DNA of 64,000 nt from Campylobacter anatolicus (GCF_018145655.1 NZ_JAGSSY010000002.1:186001-250000); one strand, 5' to 3'; shown: positions 1 through 11,611, counted from the first letter of the stretch. Translations and numbers: made by a program. The notes: a model not told the origin generated them from the letters alone.

Positions 1-1
1 C

Positions 2-373
2 ACTGACTATCAACTAGTTTCACCTATAACTGGCAATGGATACTATCAGGTGGCGACACTTGATACTAGCATAGACTTTGATAGGATTGCAAACCTAGGA
101 GAGGATATAACTAGCTTAGAGAAAATGAAGCTAGGCGATAACATCAAGCTTGAAAATTTAGATGCGAACGATGTGCTTGATATGATCGATAACAAAGACA
201 CTATCCTAAAAATAGAGGGTAATAGTGATGATACTATTAGCGGTCAAGGCTGGACCAAGTCAGCTGATCAAAGTGGTGCAACAAATGGCTATGTTCTATA
301 TGAAGGCTTTACAAGTTCAAATGAAACTATCAAAATAGAGATAAGCCAAGACATAAAGACAGATTTTAGCTAA
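2..373 (+). CDS. C-terminal end of a large secreted/surface protein (partial)
   Basis: The reading frame is open from base 2 to a TAA at 371-373, so this is the last ~123 residues of a gene that begins outside the window. The visible part contains the pattern D-V-L-D-M-I-D-N-K-D-T, then L-K-I-E-G-N-S-D-D-T, then G-W. This is the shape of the calcium-binding, type I-secretion-targeted tails of long repetitive adhesins, where such a block sits just before the secretion signal. It is acidic and has no cysteine. A GTG at 50 could be taken for a start, but the frame runs straight through it with matching composition. The adhesin/T1SS role is inference from this tail only; the repeats that would prove it are outside the window. 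Confidence 0.6.
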   Translation, partial: TDYQLVSPITGNGYYQVATLDTSIDFDRIANLGEDITSLEKMKLGDNIKLENLDANDVLDMIDNKDTILKIEGNSDDTISGQGWTKSADQSGATNGYVLYEGFTSSNETIKIEISQDIKTDFS

Positions 374-400
374 AGAGATAGGCGGAGCTATCCGCTCTTT
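372..400 (+). terminator. Hairpin directly after the partial surface-protein gene
   Basis: AAAGAG pairs with CTCTTT and the inner GCGGA pairs with TCCGC around a GCTA loop. It starts at the stop codon of the upstream gene and is followed by ATTCTTTAT. It is probably the intrinsic terminator of that gene. Confidence 0.6.
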
Positions 401-409
401 ATTCTTTAT

Positions 410-443
410 AAGAGTTGTTTAATTTAGTATTTAAACAACTCTT
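410..443. terminator. Bidirectional terminator between convergent genes
   Basis: A perfect 13-bp inverted repeat (AAGAGTTGTTTAA with TTAAACAACTCTT) has an 8-nt loop and AT-rich flanks. It lies between the convergent surface-protein gene and cinA, so it can stop transcription from both sides. Confidence 0.75.
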
Positions 444-469
444 TACATTTTTAAATTTAAAACTCTAAA

Positions 470-1564
470 CTAAGCAAAAAATATCTCACTTTTTAGCCTA
501 AGTAGGCACAAATATGCACTTAATACACTTTGCTCTCTTATGTAGTTACGCTCTCCATTTAACATAAGTCGTTCAACTATCATGCTACCATCGCTACTTG
601 CAGCTCCTACAAATACCGTACCAACTGGCTTTTCTATACTGCCACCACTTGGGCCTGCCACGCCACTGATGGCTAAGGCAAAGTCAGCATTTGAGTTGTT
701 TAATGCTCCCTTTAGCATAGCTCTCACGCAATGCTCACTCACCGCCCCATAAGTGTCAAGCACATCATTACTAACACCTAGCCATTCGTGCTTTAGCTCA
801 TTTGCGTAAGTTACTAGCGAACCATCAAAGGCTCCTGAAACTCCGCTGAAACGAGCAAATTTAGCCGCTGCAAGCCCAGCTGTGCAAGATTCTGCAAAGC
901 TTATTTTAAGTCCTTTTTGTATAAGTCGTTCAGCTATAAATTTAATAATATCGCCACCTTCACACATCTTTTGCGGAAATAGCGTCTTAACGCCTTGCAA
1001 AAATCCTTCAATTTGACCAAATTTATTAGCCTTTGCACGGATTAAGACCAAGTTTGTGATTATCTCACTTAGACTTATATTTATCTCATATGTTTTTGCC
1101 AACGGATCAAGCAAAATTTTAGCACTATCAGCATCTATATCAAAAAGCGTAAAATAGCTAAAATCACGCTCATATTCGCTTAAAAGATCGCCTAGTTTTT
1201 CGGTCGGATTTGCCTTTATTAAATTTATCTGTGTTTGGTTAAGTTTTATCAAAAAGCTGTTATTTTGAAATTTTAAAGCATTTTTTGGCACAAAATTCTC
1301 ACCCTCTTTTAACTCAAGCGTATCGCTACTAAGCGTGGCTAAAATTTTAGCTATCGTTGCATAAGAATCATCTTTAGCAAATATACAAAGTATATCAAAC
1401 TCGTTTATCATATCTTCTATCAAAAATGGTAAATCTTTATTTTTATAGCCAAATTTTATCTCACCAAGCTCACCAAAATGCCTCTCATAACTATCAAAAA
1501 TATATCCTAAAAGCTCTTTATTTATACGAATTTCATCACCAATTATTAGCAGTGAGTGTTTCAT
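470..1564 (-). CDS. cinA: CinA-family protein (C-terminal nicotinamide-nucleotide amidase domain)
   Basis: The C-terminal ~160 residues carry the CinA/PncC signature: A-E-S-C-T-A-G-L, then an S-L-V-T-Y-A-N-E-L-K stretch, then A-I-S-G-V-A-G-P-S-G-G. This domain deamidates NMN to nicotinate mononucleotide. The N-terminal half starts L-L-I-I-G-D-E-I and should be the MoCF-like (COG1058) domain, but it is divergent and lacks the usual D-T-N after G-D-E, so its pyrophosphatase activity is doubtful. The start is supported by AAGGAG six bases upstream. It is transcribed alone, divergently from ileS, from an extended -10 at 1585-1593. At 364 residues it is slightly short for CinA. In this group it is often annotated only as CinA-like. 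Confidence 0.85.
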   Translation of the reverse strand: MKHSLLIIGDEIRINKELLGYIFDSYERHFGELGEIKFGYKNKDLPFLIEDMINEFDILCIFAKDDSYATIAKILATLSSDTLELKEGENFVPKNALKFQNNSFLIKLNQTQINLIKANPTEKLGDLLSEYERDFSYFTLFDIDADSAKILLDPLAKTYEINISLSEIITNLVLIRAKANKFGQIEGFLQGVKTLFPQKMCEGGDIIKFIAERLIQKGLKISFAESCTAGLAAAKFARFSGVSGAFDGSLVTYANELKHEWLGVSNDVLDTYGAVSEHCVRAMLKGALNNSNADFALAISGVAGPSGGSIEKPVGTVFVGAASSDGSMIVERLMLNGERNYIREQSVLSAYLCLLRLKSEIFFA

Positions 1565-1584
1565 TTTAGCTCCTTTTTTGGCTG

Positions 1585-1593
1585 ATTATAGCA
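1585..1593 (-). promoter_or_regulatory. Extended -10 promoter of cinA
   Basis: On the minus strand the sequence reads TGCTATAAT, an extended sigma-70 -10 box, about 20 bases before the cinA start codon. No -35 is obvious, as is usual in Campylobacter. Confidence 0.55.
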
Positions 1594-1693
1594 TTATTTG
1601 GCTTGGTATTTTTAAAATTTGACGATTTTTCAGTGTGATTTAACCCTTGCTAAGGTAAAATTTGCAAATTTATTCAACAAATCAAGGCAACCT

Positions 1694-4453
1694 ATGGACT
1701 ACAAAGACACATTATTACTCCCAACGACAGAATTCCCTATGCGAGGTAACTTGCCAGAAAATGAGACAAAACGCCTAAACTCCTGGCATAATGAGCGTAA
1801 AATTTATGAGAAAATGAAACGCAACCGTCAAAATGCAAAGGTTAGTTTTAACATCCATGATGGACCACCGTATGCCAATGGACACCTTCACATCGGACAC
1901 GCACTTAATAAAATTTTAAAAGATATAATAATAAAAACTCACTACTTTTTTGGTGAAAATGTCCGCTATGTACCGGGCTGGGACTGCCACGGACTGCCTA
2001 TAGAGCAACAAGTTGAGGTTAAGCTTGGCGAGAAAAAAAAGGAGCTTAGCAAGACGCAAATTCGTGAGTATTGTCGTGCTCATGCTCGTGAGTTTATAGA
2101 TATTCAGCGTGATGAGTTTAAAGCACTCGGTATCATTGGCGACTTTGAAAATCCATACTTGACAATGAAATTTGAATTTGAAGCTGACATATACAAAGCA
2201 CTTTGCGAGATAGCCAAACGCGGGCTTATCATAGAGAGAAGCAAGCCTGTATTTTGGAGCTGGGCGGCTCGTTCAGCACTAGCTGAAGCAGAGGTTGAGT
2301 ATGCAGATAAAGAGGATTACTCTATCTATGTAGCATTTGAGCTTGACACAGACGCTCTTTCAAAGCTTGGTGTCAGCAAAGCAAGTGCTGTTATCTGGAC
2401 GACTACACCTTGGACGCTACCATCAAATCAAGCCATAAGCTTAAGCCCAACCGAGACTTATGTATTAACTGACGATGGCTTTATATTTGCCAAAGATTTG
2501 GTCGAAGGACTTACAAAGCTAGGTATTACAAATGGTAAAATTATTAAAGAATTTAGCTCTACCTTACTTGAAAATACACATGCTATTAATCCACTAAACG
2601 ATAACCAATCTCGATTTTTATTAGGTGAACATGTTACAACTGATGGTGGAACTGGTCTAGTTCATACTGCCCCTGGACACGGCGAAGATGATTATTATGT
2701 GTGTTTAAAATATGGTATAACCGATATAAATATGCCTGTTGATGATGGTGGATTATATGATGAGACGCTAAAGATGCGTGGGCTATTTAGAGCGGATGTG
2801 GTTGATGAATTTATCGGCATCCATATCTTTAAAGCAAATGAGCGTATCATTGAGCTTCTTGGTAAGAGTTTGTTACATGTTTCTAAATTTACTCACTCAT
2901 ATCCGTTTTGCTGGAGGACGCATAAGCCGGTGATTTATCGTGCAACAAAGCAATGGTTTATCGCTATGGATGAGCCTAGACTTGATGGTAAGACACTTCG
3001 CGAGGTAGCACGTGGCGAGCTTAATAATGTTAAATTTTACCCTGCTGCAGGTGTGCGTCGTATAGGCACAATGATAGAAAATCGCCCTGATTGGTGTATT
3101 TCTCGTCAGCGTGACTGGGGAGTGCCGATAGCATTTTTTAGGCACAAGGATACTAAAGAGGTTATATTTGATGCTGATGTTTTAGAATATATCTATCAAA
3201 TTTTTAAGGTCAATGGTGCGGATGCTTGGTGGGATCTTAGCATTGCTGAGCTGCTCGTACCAAACTCAAAATACAATGCTGAAAATTTAGAAAAAGTTAT
3301 GGATATACTTGACGTTTGGTTTGACAGCGGTTCAACATGGTATGCAGTTTTACAAAGCGAGAACTACGATGCTGGCAACTATCCGGCGAGTATGTATTTG
3401 GAAGGATCTGATCAGCATCGTGGCTGGTTTCAAAGCTCTCTTTTAGTAAGCACAGCAGTAAACTCTCATGCCCCTTATAAGAGCATACTCACTCATGGAT
3501 TTACCGTTGATGAGAACGGGCAAAAGATGAGCAAAAGCAAGGGTAACGTGGTCGCTCCACAAGATGTGGCTAAGACTTATGGTGTGGAGATATTGCGTCT
3601 TTGGGTTGGTTTGAGCGATTATTCAAGCGACCTTAAAATAAGCGATAATATCTTAAAACAAGTAAGCGAACAATATAGAAAAATACGAAATACAATTAGA
3701 TTCTTACTAGCAAACGTAAATGATTTAGATGAGCTTTCAACAGAGTTTGGTCTGCTTGATAGATGGATATTAAGTCGTGCGAAACGCACATTTGACGAGG
3801 TGCAAAATTGCTTTAAAAATTATGATTTTTCAAAGGGATTTAACATCCTTTTAAATTTTCTTTCAGCTGATCTTAGCGGAATTTATCTTGATGTGTGTAA
3901 AGATCGCCTTTACTGTGATACAAAAGATGGTAGACGCAGAAGAGGTGCTCAAAGTGCGATGGCACTCATCACAAGATCACTGTTACCACTACTTGCACCA
4001 ACTTTAACATACACGATAGATGAGGTTATGGAGTATGCTCCTAGCATTATCAAAAATGGCTCAGCCGATGCGTTTGATCTAGTCTATGCTCCACTTGAGC
4101 TAGAGTTTAAAGCATTGGATGAGAGTTTGTTTGCAAGTCGTGAGAAGTTTTTTGAGCTTATAGATGTACTTAAAAAAGATAAAAAGATAAAATCAACACT
4201 AGAGCTAGTATTGCAGACTACGAGTGAGAAAATTTTAGACTACGATATTGATGAAGTGGCTGATTTGTATATGGTTAGCGAAGTTAGTAGATATGATGAG
4301 AGCGAGGGGCTTTGTGAGTTTGAAGTAGGCTTGGATAAATTTAAAATAGCTCTAAGTAAGGCTCATAAATGTCCACGTTGCTGGAAATTTAATGCTGATG
4401 ATGAGGGAGCGACCTGCTTAAGGTGCAGAAAGGTTTTAAGTGGTGTTTGCTGA
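1694..4453 (+). CDS. ileS: Isoleucyl-tRNA synthetase
   Basis: This class Ia aminoacyl-tRNA synthetase charges tRNA-Ile in the cytoplasm. The HIGH signature is at residues 66-69, after G-P-P-Y-A-N-G-H-L. The KMSKS loop is at 611-615. A C-terminal zinc finger, C-P-R-C-W-K-F with a later C-L-R-C, is typical of bacterial IleS. The editing (CP1) domain is present in the middle. The length of 919 residues is normal. The ATG at 1694 is chosen because the protein then begins [10 protein letters not shown] as in relatives; an in-frame TTG 75 bases upstream adds unlikely sequence. The 3' end overlaps the next small gene by 11 bases, so they are probably cotranscribed. Confidence 0.97.
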   Translation: MDYKDTLLLPTTEFPMRGNLPENETKRLNSWHNERKIYEKMKRNRQNAKVSFNIHDGPPYANGHLHIGHALNKILKDIIIKTHYFFGENVRYVPGWDCHGLPIEQQVEVKLGEKKKELSKTQIREYCRAHAREFIDIQRDEFKALGIIGDFENPYLTMKFEFEADIYKALCEIAKRGLIIERSKPVFWSWAARSALAEAEVEYADKEDYSIYVAFELDTDALSKLGVSKASAVIWTTTPWTLPSNQAISLSPTETYVLTDDGFIFAKDLVEGLTKLGITNGKIIKEFSSTLLENTHAINPLNDNQSRFLLGEHVTTDGGTGLVHTAPGHGEDDYYVCLKYGITDINMPVDDGGLYDETLKMRGLFRADVVDEFIGIHIFKANERIIELLGKSLLHVSKFTHSYPFCWRTHKPVIYRATKQWFIAMDEPRLDGKTLREVARGELNNVKFYPAAGVRRIGTMIENRPDWCISRQRDWGVPIAFFRHKDTKEVIFDADVLEYIYQIFKVNGADAWWDLSIAELLVPNSKYNAENLEKVMDILDVWFDSGSTWYAVLQSENYDAGNYPASMYLEGSDQHRGWFQSSLLVSTAVNSHAPYKSILTHGFTVDENGQKMSKSKGNVVAPQDVAKTYGVEILRLWVGLSDYSSDLKISDNILKQVSEQYRKIRNTIRFLLANVNDLDELSTEFGLLDRWILSRAKRTFDEVQNCFKNYDFSKGFNILLNFLSADLSGIYLDVCKDRLYCDTKDGRRRRGAQSAMALITRSLLPLLAPTLTYTIDEVMEYAPSIIKNGSADAFDLVYAPLELEFKALDESLFASREKFFELIDVLKKDKKIKSTLELVLQTTSEKILDYDIDEVADLYMVSEVSRYDESEGLCEFEVGLDKFKIALSKAHKCPRCWKFNADDEGATCLRCRKVLSGVC

Positions 4454-4547
4454 GCCTGTTTCACTTTTAACTATCAGCATTAGCATAGGTATTATTCTCG
4501 CTCTCACCGGGTTTGGTGTAGTTTTAGTAAATAAATTTAAAGGATAG
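4443..4547 (+). CDS. Conserved 34-residue membrane protein between ileS and gatA
   Basis: A GTG at 4443, preceded by AAAGG, opens a 34-codon frame ending in TAG at 4545. The peptide is nearly all one membrane helix, with [11 protein letters not shown] at its centre and the basic end V-N-K-F-K-G. It overlaps the end of ileS and stops three bases before gatA, so translation looks coupled. C. jejuni has a similarly placed tiny gene (Cj1060c) between ileS and gatA; this is from memory of gene order. No function is known, and it is too small for default gene callers. Confidence 0.65.
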   Translation: MFAEPVSLLTISISIGIILALTGFGVVLVNKFKG

Positions 4548-4550
4548 AAA

Positions 4551-5909
4551 GTGATAACTTTAAAAGAGGCATTAAAACTCTCAAGTGAGGATATAAAAAC
4601 CCTACGTTCTGAGCTTGAAGCAAAGATAATAAAAGAGAAAAATCTAGGAGCTTATGTAGAGCAACTGTCAAATCTACCTATCGCAAAGTTAGGCGAAGGT
4701 GTGCCAATAGCCATAAAAGATAACATCCAAGTTAAAGGCTGGAATGTAACGAGTGGCTCAAAAATTTTACAAGGATACGTAGCACCTTATAATGCAACAG
4801 TTATTGAGAAGTTACTCGCAGCAAATTTAGCTCCATTTGGCAGGGCAAATATGGATGAGTTTGCGATGGGTAGCACGACTGAGAGTTCATATTACGGACA
4901 TACGCTAAATCCTTTAAATCACGCATATGTCCCAGGTGGCTCAAGTGGTGGTTCAGCTGCAGCAGTCGCTGGTGGTATCGCTATCGCCTCACTTGGTAGT
5001 GACACAGGTGGTAGCATACGCCAACCAGCCGCGTTTTGCGGTTGTGTAGGCTTTAAGCCAACTTATGGTCGAGTTAGCCGTTATGGACTTGGTGCGTTTT
5101 CAAGTAGCTTAGATCAGATAGGGCCGATCACTCAAAACGTCCAGGATTCTGCGATATTATATGATATTATTGCTGGGCATGATGATCGAGATAGTACGAG
5201 TGCAGATGTTAAATTTGAAAGTATAAGTGACAAAATAAACGGCGATAGAAAATTAACAATATGCGTAATAGAAAACTATGTTAAAAATGCAAGTGAAGAT
5301 ATAAAGCGTGAACTTTTAAAAGCTGTTGATAAGCTAAAAGCTCACGGACACAATATAATTTATAAAAACTTAGAGGATTCAAAATACGATGTAGCAGCTT
5401 ATTACATCATCGCAACTGCTGAAGCAAGTGCGAATTTAAGTAGATTTGATGGTGTAAGATATGGTCGCAGAGCTGAGGCTAAAAATTTAAAAGAGCTTTA
5501 CATAAACTCACGCAGTGAAGGCTTTGGTGATGAAGTAAAGCGTAGAATTTTACTAGGTACTTTTGTGCTTAGTAGCGGATATTACGATGCTTACTATATC
5601 AAAGCTCAAAAAGCACGTGCTCACATAAAAGCACAGTATGAGAAAATTTTAAATGAAGCTGATCTTATATTTATGCCGGTTACTCCAAGTGTTGCTCCTA
5701 AATTTAAAGCGTTGAGCGATCCACTTGAAGCGTATCTGGGTGACATATATACAATAAGTGTGAATTTAGCTGGACTTCCTGCCATCTCTGTACCGATAGC
5801 AAAAAATAGTGATAATCTAAATATAAGTGCTCAACTTATCGGTAGAGCATGGGATGAGCAGACTTTGATAGATGGTGCAACTAGCTTAGAAAATTTAATA
5901 AAAGGATAG
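4551..5909 (+). CDS. gatA: Asp/Glu-tRNA(Asn/Gln) amidotransferase subunit A
   Basis: GatA releases ammonia from glutamine and passes it to GatB for amidation of Glu-tRNA-Gln. The amidase-signature catalytic triad can be placed: Lys56 (P-I-A-I-K-D-N), the cis-Ser131 in G-G-S-S-G-G-S, and the nucleophile Ser155 in D-T-G-G-S. The spacings are 75 and 24 residues, the same as in known GatA. The length of 452 is normal. The start is GTG, three bases after the small membrane gene. gatC is in this window at 28771; gatB is not, so the complex is encoded at scattered loci. Confidence 0.96.
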   Translation: MITLKEALKLSSEDIKTLRSELEAKIIKEKNLGAYVEQLSNLPIAKLGEGVPIAIKDNIQVKGWNVTSGSKILQGYVAPYNATVIEKLLAANLAPFGRANMDEFAMGSTTESSYYGHTLNPLNHAYVPGGSSGGSAAAVAGGIAIASLGSDTGGSIRQPAAFCGCVGFKPTYGRVSRYGLGAFSSSLDQIGPITQNVQDSAILYDIIAGHDDRDSTSADVKFESISDKINGDRKLTICVIENYVKNASEDIKRELLKAVDKLKAHGHNIIYKNLEDSKYDVAAYYIIATAEASANLSRFDGVRYGRRAEAKNLKELYINSRSEGFGDEVKRRILLGTFVLSSGYYDAYYIKAQKARAHIKAQYEKILNEADLIFMPVTPSVAPKFKALSDPLEAYLGDIYTISVNLAGLPAISVPIAKNSDNLNISAQLIGRAWDEQTLIDGATSLENLIKG

Positions 5910-7363
<1,454 letters not shown>

Positions 7364-7364
<1 letters not shown>

Positions 7365-8482
7365 TGTTAAACTTAAAAACTGGTAAATTTAAGTTTAGTG
7401 AGCCACTATACCTTGAAAGCGGTCGTTTGCTAAGCTCTTATGAGCTAGTTTATGAGACTTATGGTGAGTTAAATGCTGATAAAAGCAACGTCGTAGTCAT
7501 CTGCCACGCACTCACTGGCTCACACCACGCAGCTGGCAGATACGAAAATGATGGCAAAGCAGGTTGGTGGGATGGGCTCATCGGTAGCGGTAAAGCCGTA
7601 GATACAGATAAATATTTTGTCATTTGTGTTAGCATTCTAGGCTCATGCTACGGCTCAACCTCGCCACTTAGCATAGATATTAGCACTGGTAAGCAGTATC
7701 GGCTTAAATTTCCAGTTTTAACGATAAGTGATGTCGTAAAGGCTCAGATAAGGCTATTTAACGAGCTTAGAATTTATAGAGCCAAAGCTGTGATAGGCGG
7801 CTCACTTGGTGGTATGCAAGCACTCTGTTTTGCGATAGAGTTTCCAAATTTTGCTGAACGTATAATAATGCTTGCTAGCACCTATCAAAGCAAAGCGTGG
7901 GCGATTGCTTTTAATAAAATCGCCATAAGTGCTATCGTAAATGACCCTGAGTTTAAAAATGGCGAATATGATGAAAATTTTATCAAAGAGAATGGATTAA
8001 ATGGGCTAAGCTACGGTAGAATGGCAGGGCATATAAGCTTTTTAAGCCCTGATAGTATGGATACTAAATTCGGCCGTAACTATGTCCAAACAGATGGACT
8101 TTACGAACTTTTTGGACGTTTTGAAGTTGATCGCTATATGGATTATAATGGCTTTAATTTTCCAAAGCGATTTGACCCACTAAGCTATCTTTACATCGTA
8201 AAGATGATGAATATTTTTGATTGCACACGTCATTATGATAGTTTAAAAGACGCTTTAAGTCCGATAAAATCGCACCTTAGTCTTATTGCATTTAAGGGAG
8301 ATTTGCTATTCCCACCTAGTTGTATGAGTGAAATTTATGATACATTTTGCGATATGGGACGATGTGAGCGGTGCGAATACATAGAGATAAATAGCAGTTA
8401 CGGACACGATGCTTTTTTGGTTGAGATAGATAAATTTGAAATGTATGTAAAACGTGCTATTGAACGTGAGATAAAGGGATAA
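7364..8482 (+). CDS. metX: Homoserine O-acetyltransferase
   Basis: MetX acetylates homoserine from acetyl-CoA in methionine synthesis. It is an alpha/beta-hydrolase: the nucleophile elbow G-G-S-L-G-G-M-Q puts the catalytic Ser at 147, with Asp313 in K-G-D-L-L-F-P and His348 in Y-G-H-D-A-F-L. The N-terminal C-H-A-L-T-G-S-H-H motif is typical of this family. The GTG start overlaps the guaB stop by one base, so translation is coupled. Some family members use succinyl-CoA; substrate choice is not decided here. Confidence 0.93.
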
Positions 8483-8483
8483 A

Positions 8484-8672
8484 ATGGAAAATTCACAAAC
8501 ATTTGAAGATAAGATAAAACAGGCTAATGAAATTTTAGCAAATTTAAATAAAGATGAAGTAAGCCTTATGCATAGTGTTGAGCTACACAAACAGGGCAAA
8601 CAGCTTTTAGCCGAGGCAAGAGAGATACTACAAAAGGCTGAGCTTAGCATACAAGAAGTGGATGATGAGTAA
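8484..8672 (+). CDS. xseB: Exodeoxyribonuclease VII small subunit
   Basis: This short acidic helical protein of 62 residues starts with an F-E-D-K-I-K-Q-A-N-E-I-L region and has an E-L-H-K-Q-G-K-Q-L-L helix, the usual XseB pattern. It pairs with XseA (not in the window) to make exonuclease VII, which degrades single-stranded DNA. AAGGGA precedes the ATG. It lies one base after metX and overlaps the next gene. Confidence 0.85.
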   Translation: MENSQTFEDKIKQANEILANLNKDEVSLMHSVELHKQGKQLLAEAREILQKAELSIQEVDDE

Positions 8673-9465
8673 AATTTGTGCTTTGCAACTACCGACTTTA
8701 CCATTGAGTGAGGCAAGGCTGGATTATTATCTAAAAATTTGTGCTGATGAGAGTGCAAAGCTCGTGGTACTAGGTGAATATGTGCTAAATAGCTTTTTTA
8801 AAGAGCTTGAGATGATGCCTAAAAATATGATAAAGGCACAAAGTGAGCAAAAAATTCAAAGCCTTGCAAATTTGGCGAAAAAATATGAGCTTACGATCAT
8901 AGCACCTATCGTGAGCTTTCGTGGTGGTGATATGTTTAAGTCAGTGGCAAAATTTAGCCCAAGTCAGACTAGGCTTTATGACCAGCAGATTTTAATGCCT
9001 TACTCTCACTGGAACGAGAGCAAATTTTATGCAAATAAATTCGAGCGTGATCTAAACTTTGCTTTTTTTACTCATGAGCGGTTAAAAGTCGGTGTCCTTA
9101 GTGGCTTTGAGACACATTTTGACACGAGTTGGGTAACAATGAGTGCGAAAAAGGTAGATGTGGTTATCGTGCCTTGTGCGAATACATTTCAGACGCAAAG
9201 ACGTTGGGAAGAGCTACTAAAAATGCGAGCTTTTACACATAATGTCTATGTCTTGCGTGTCAATCGTATAGGAACTTATAAACAAAAAGATACAGATGAG
9301 AACTGGAGTTTTTATGGCGATAGCTTTTTAGTTACACCATTTGGAGAGATCTCGCAAAGACTTGGCGAGGGCGAGGAGATGCTCGTGCTTGATATTGATA
9401 AAAGACAGGTGAGTGCAGCTAGAAAGCTTTGGGGGTTTGATAGCATAGTGGCTAAATTTGAGTAG
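8662..9465 (+). CDS. Carbon-nitrogen hydrolase (nitrilase) family protein, active site altered
   Basis: The fold of the nitrilase superfamily is clear: the block L-V-V-L-G-E-Y with the first catalytic Glu, and the later K-V-G-V-L-S-G-F-E-T-H-F block followed by V-D-V-V-I-V-P. The family needs a Glu-Lys-Cys triad. Here the Lys position (usually Y-R-K-x-H-L) reads Y-D-Q-Q-I-L, and the Cys position (usually I-C-Y-D) reads L-S-G-F. So Lys and Cys both seem lost while the fold is kept. The neighbourhood matches a C. jejuni gene annotated as carbon-nitrogen hydrolase (Cj1056c, from memory). It overlaps xseB by 11 bases. Two start codons (8662 and 8665) are possible. Substrate unknown. Confidence 0.75.
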   Translation: MMSKICALQLPTLPLSEARLDYYLKICADESAKLVVLGEYVLNSFFKELEMMPKNMIKAQSEQKIQSLANLAKKYELTIIAPIVSFRGGDMFKSVAKFSPSQTRLYDQQILMPYSHWNESKFYANKFERDLNFAFFTHERLKVGVLSGFETHFDTSWVTMSAKKVDVVIVPCANTFQTQRRWEELLKMRAFTHNVYVLRVNRIGTYKQKDTDENWSFYGDSFLVTPFGEISQRLGEGEEMLVLDIDKRQVSAARKLWGFDSIVAKFE

Positions 9466-9468
9466 AAA

Positions 9469-10041
9469 ATGGCTAAAAATTTAGAGATAAAACGTTGCGA
9501 ATGGTGTGAAAGAGATGATTTGTATCGTAGCTATCACGATAATGAGTGGGGGCAGGTGATACGTGATGAGCGAAAGTTATTTGAGTTTATTGTGCTTGAG
9601 AGTTTTCAAGCTGGGCTTAGTTGGTATATCGTGTTAAAAAAGCGAGAGAGCCTAAGAGTGGCATTTGATGGTTTTAAGCCAAGCGTGATTGCTAAGTATG
9701 ATGAAGCTAAATTTGATGAAATTTTAAAATATGATGGTGCAATAAAAAATCGTGCAAAGATAGCTGCAACGAGTGCAAATGCAAAGGCATTTTTAGCTGT
9801 ACAGAGTGAGTTTGGTAGCTTTTATGAGTATATTTGGGGCTTTGTTGGTGGTATTCAGATAAAAAATAACTGGAGAAATATTAAAGAAATTCCAGCTAAA
9901 ACACCACTTAGTGAATATGTGGCAAAAGATATGAAAAAGCGTGGTTTTAAATTTTTCGGTGCGGTTAGTGCTTATTCGTTTTTACAAGCTATCGGTGTGA
10001 TAGATGATCATCTAAGCTACTGTTATAAAAGGCAAAATTAG
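9469..10041 (+). CDS. tag: DNA-3-methyladenine glycosylase I
   Basis: Tag removes N3-methyladenine from alkylated DNA. The zinc ligands can be placed: Cys10 and His23 (in Y-R-S-Y-H-D-N-E-W-G), and His181 and Cys185 (in D-D-H-L-S-Y-C). Both pairs have the spacing of the E. coli enzyme (Cys4/His17 and His175/Cys179). The E-S-F-Q-A-G-L-S-W block is the usual HhH-region signature. The length of 190 is normal. It sits three bases after the nitrilase-like gene and ends the ileS-to-tag run. Confidence 0.93.
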   Translation: MAKNLEIKRCEWCERDDLYRSYHDNEWGQVIRDERKLFEFIVLESFQAGLSWYIVLKKRESLRVAFDGFKPSVIAKYDEAKFDEILKYDGAIKNRAKIAATSANAKAFLAVQSEFGSFYEYIWGFVGGIQIKNNWRNIKEIPAKTPLSEYVAKDMKKRGFKFFGAVSAYSFLQAIGVIDDHLSYCYKRQN

Positions 10042-10666
10042 TTCTAAAAGATAAAAGACAGATATTGTAAATGTTTATAATTTGCTTTTGATACTCTATA
10101 TCCAAGGCTAAGAGCTAACACATCAGCTAAGCGATAATAGCTTTTTGTAGTAAAAATATAAGCTATATAATACAAATAAATAGACACACTTTTATCCATT
10201 TAGTGAGTATAAAAGCATTGAGATAAGCAAAATGTAGATTAACTAGTATGGATTTTTACTGAGTTCAAGATGTATATAATTTAAAACTATTATTAATTTT
10301 GAATTTGAATAGAGAAAACTTAAAGATTAACTACAAAATCCTACTAATGCAATCAAATAATATTTAAAGCATTACCGGTGAGTAGTTATATTGCAGATAT
10401 ACAAGTGAAGCAAGTATGTTTAATATAGCACTTTTTAGTAAGAATGAAACAATTGCGTAAAAACTATATCAGTGTGGTCTTTTGGCTATACTGATCGTTT
10501 TTGTGTATCATTTATATTTGGCAACTATATGTGGTATGTGGTATAATATTAAGATAGTTAAATATGACGAGCGTCTTTTTTTGTTATCGGAAAAATTTAC
10601 AAAGAGTTTGTAATATACGTAGGAGATTTAATTTGTATTGAAAAATATATTAAGAAGGTCAGATAA
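10042..10666 (+). other. AT-rich intergenic stretch before the first restriction locus
   Basis: About 625 bases hold no convincing gene in any frame; stops are dense on both strands. The only supportable element is the promoter at 10518-10547. The stretch marks the left edge of accessory DNA inserted between tag and murC, which are near each other in related genomes. Confidence 0.6.
10518..10547 (+). promoter_or_regulatory. Promoter of the restriction-modification operon
   Basis: TTGGCA at 10518-10523 and TATAAT at 10542-10547 are separated by 18 bases, a good sigma-70 match, and TGTG sits just before the -10. It would give a ~110-base leader before the ATG at 10667, which has AAGG upstream. 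Confidence 0.55.
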
Positions 10667-11611
10667 ATGGCATTTACAATTGATGTAGATGAAGATAAAT
10701 GGAGTAAGGAGATTTTAAAAACTCTCCTTATTGATAGAACAACAAATAGAAATATTATCTGGGGAACAGATGATTATGAGATATTAGGAAAAGAGTACTG
10801 CTCGCATTATCCTATCCTTTTTGATCTTATTAATGGCAATAATTCAAAGGTAATTCAACCTAGAATATTTAAGACTAAAGAAAATCAGGGCAATAGAACG
10901 AAAGAAAAAGCAGAGGTTTTTACTCCAAGTTGGGTCTGTAATGCTCAAAATAATTTAGTTGATAATGCATGGTTTGAAAAAGATTATGTCTTTAATATAG
11001 AAAAAGAGAAGTCTTGGGTTGCAACTACGAACAAAATAGAATTTCCAAATAAAAAAAATAAAACTTGGCAAAAATATGTTGATGATAGAAGGCTTGAGAT
11101 TGCATGTGGGGAAGCACCATATTTAGTAAGCAGATATGATACAGTTACCGGAGAGCCTATAAAGCTGCATAAAAGAGTAGGTATATTAGACAGAAAAATG
11201 AGAGTTGTAAAAGAAAATACGACTACGGAGGCAGAATGGCTTAAATGGACAGAAAGAGCGTTTCAAAGTATTTATGGCTTTGAATTTCAAGGAGATAGTT
11301 TGCTTATAGCAAGAGAAAATTTGCTTATTTCTTATTGTGATTATATGGAAGATAGATTATATAGAGAGCCGACAGAAGAGGAACTTTTAAAAATAGCTAA
11401 GATAATTTCATGGAATCTATGGCAGATGGATGGACTAACATATACTATTCCATATAAAAAACCCGTTGAGTTAAATGCACAAATGACATTATTTGATTTT
11501 ATGGAAAAAGATAAAAATGCTTTGTGTATTATAAAAGATTGGAAATCTAAAAAAAATATTATTTTTCAAGACTTGATAAGAGATATAGATAAATGGATGA
11601 TTCAAGAATAG
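10667..11611 (+). CDS. Restriction-modification methyltransferase-like subunit lacking the NPPY motif
   Basis: The 314-residue protein shows three pieces of an adenine-specific DNA methyltransferase: A-E-V-F-T-P-S-W-V-C (82-91), as precedes motif I in N6 enzymes; a motif-I-like L-E-I-A-C-G-E-A-P-Y (143-152); and I-Y-G-F-E-F-Q-G-D-S-L-L (202-213), which resembles the acidic SAM-ribose loop. The catalytic N-P-P-Y motif and a target-recognition domain are not present. Its 3' end overlaps by 19 bases the next gene, which does have N-P-P-Y, so the two products probably work together. Similar proteins are annotated as restriction endonuclease subunit M; that is family memory. Codon use is AT-rich like the neighbouring accessory gene. 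Confidence 0.7.
   Translation: MAFTIDVDEDKWSKEILKTLLIDRTTNRNIIWGTDDYEILGKEYCSHYPILFDLINGNNSKVIQPRIFKTKENQGNRTKEKAEVFTPSWVCNAQNNLVDNAWFEKDYVFNIEKEKSWVATTNKIEFPNKKNKTWQKYVDDRRLEIACGEAPYLVSRYDTVTGEPIKLHKRVGILDRKMRVVKENTTTEAEWLKWTERAFQSIYGFEFQGDSLLIARENLLISYCDYMEDRLYREPTEEELLKIAKIISWNLWQMDGLTYTIPYKKPVELNAQMTLFDFMEKDKNALCIIKDWKSKKNIIFQDLIRDIDKWMIQE

Noticed and set aside
1619-1693. Longer ileS from a TTG start
   Set aside because: The added 25 residues do not resemble IleS, while the ATG at 1694 gives the family N-terminus.
2897-3145. Minus-strand open frame inside ileS
   Set aside because: It is a shadow of a clear gene on the other strand, with no ribosome site and no protein-like pattern.
10560-10580. 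GACGAGCGTC followed by T7 as a terminator
   Set aside because: The stem is only three or four base pairs and it lies just after a good promoter, so termination there is unlikely.
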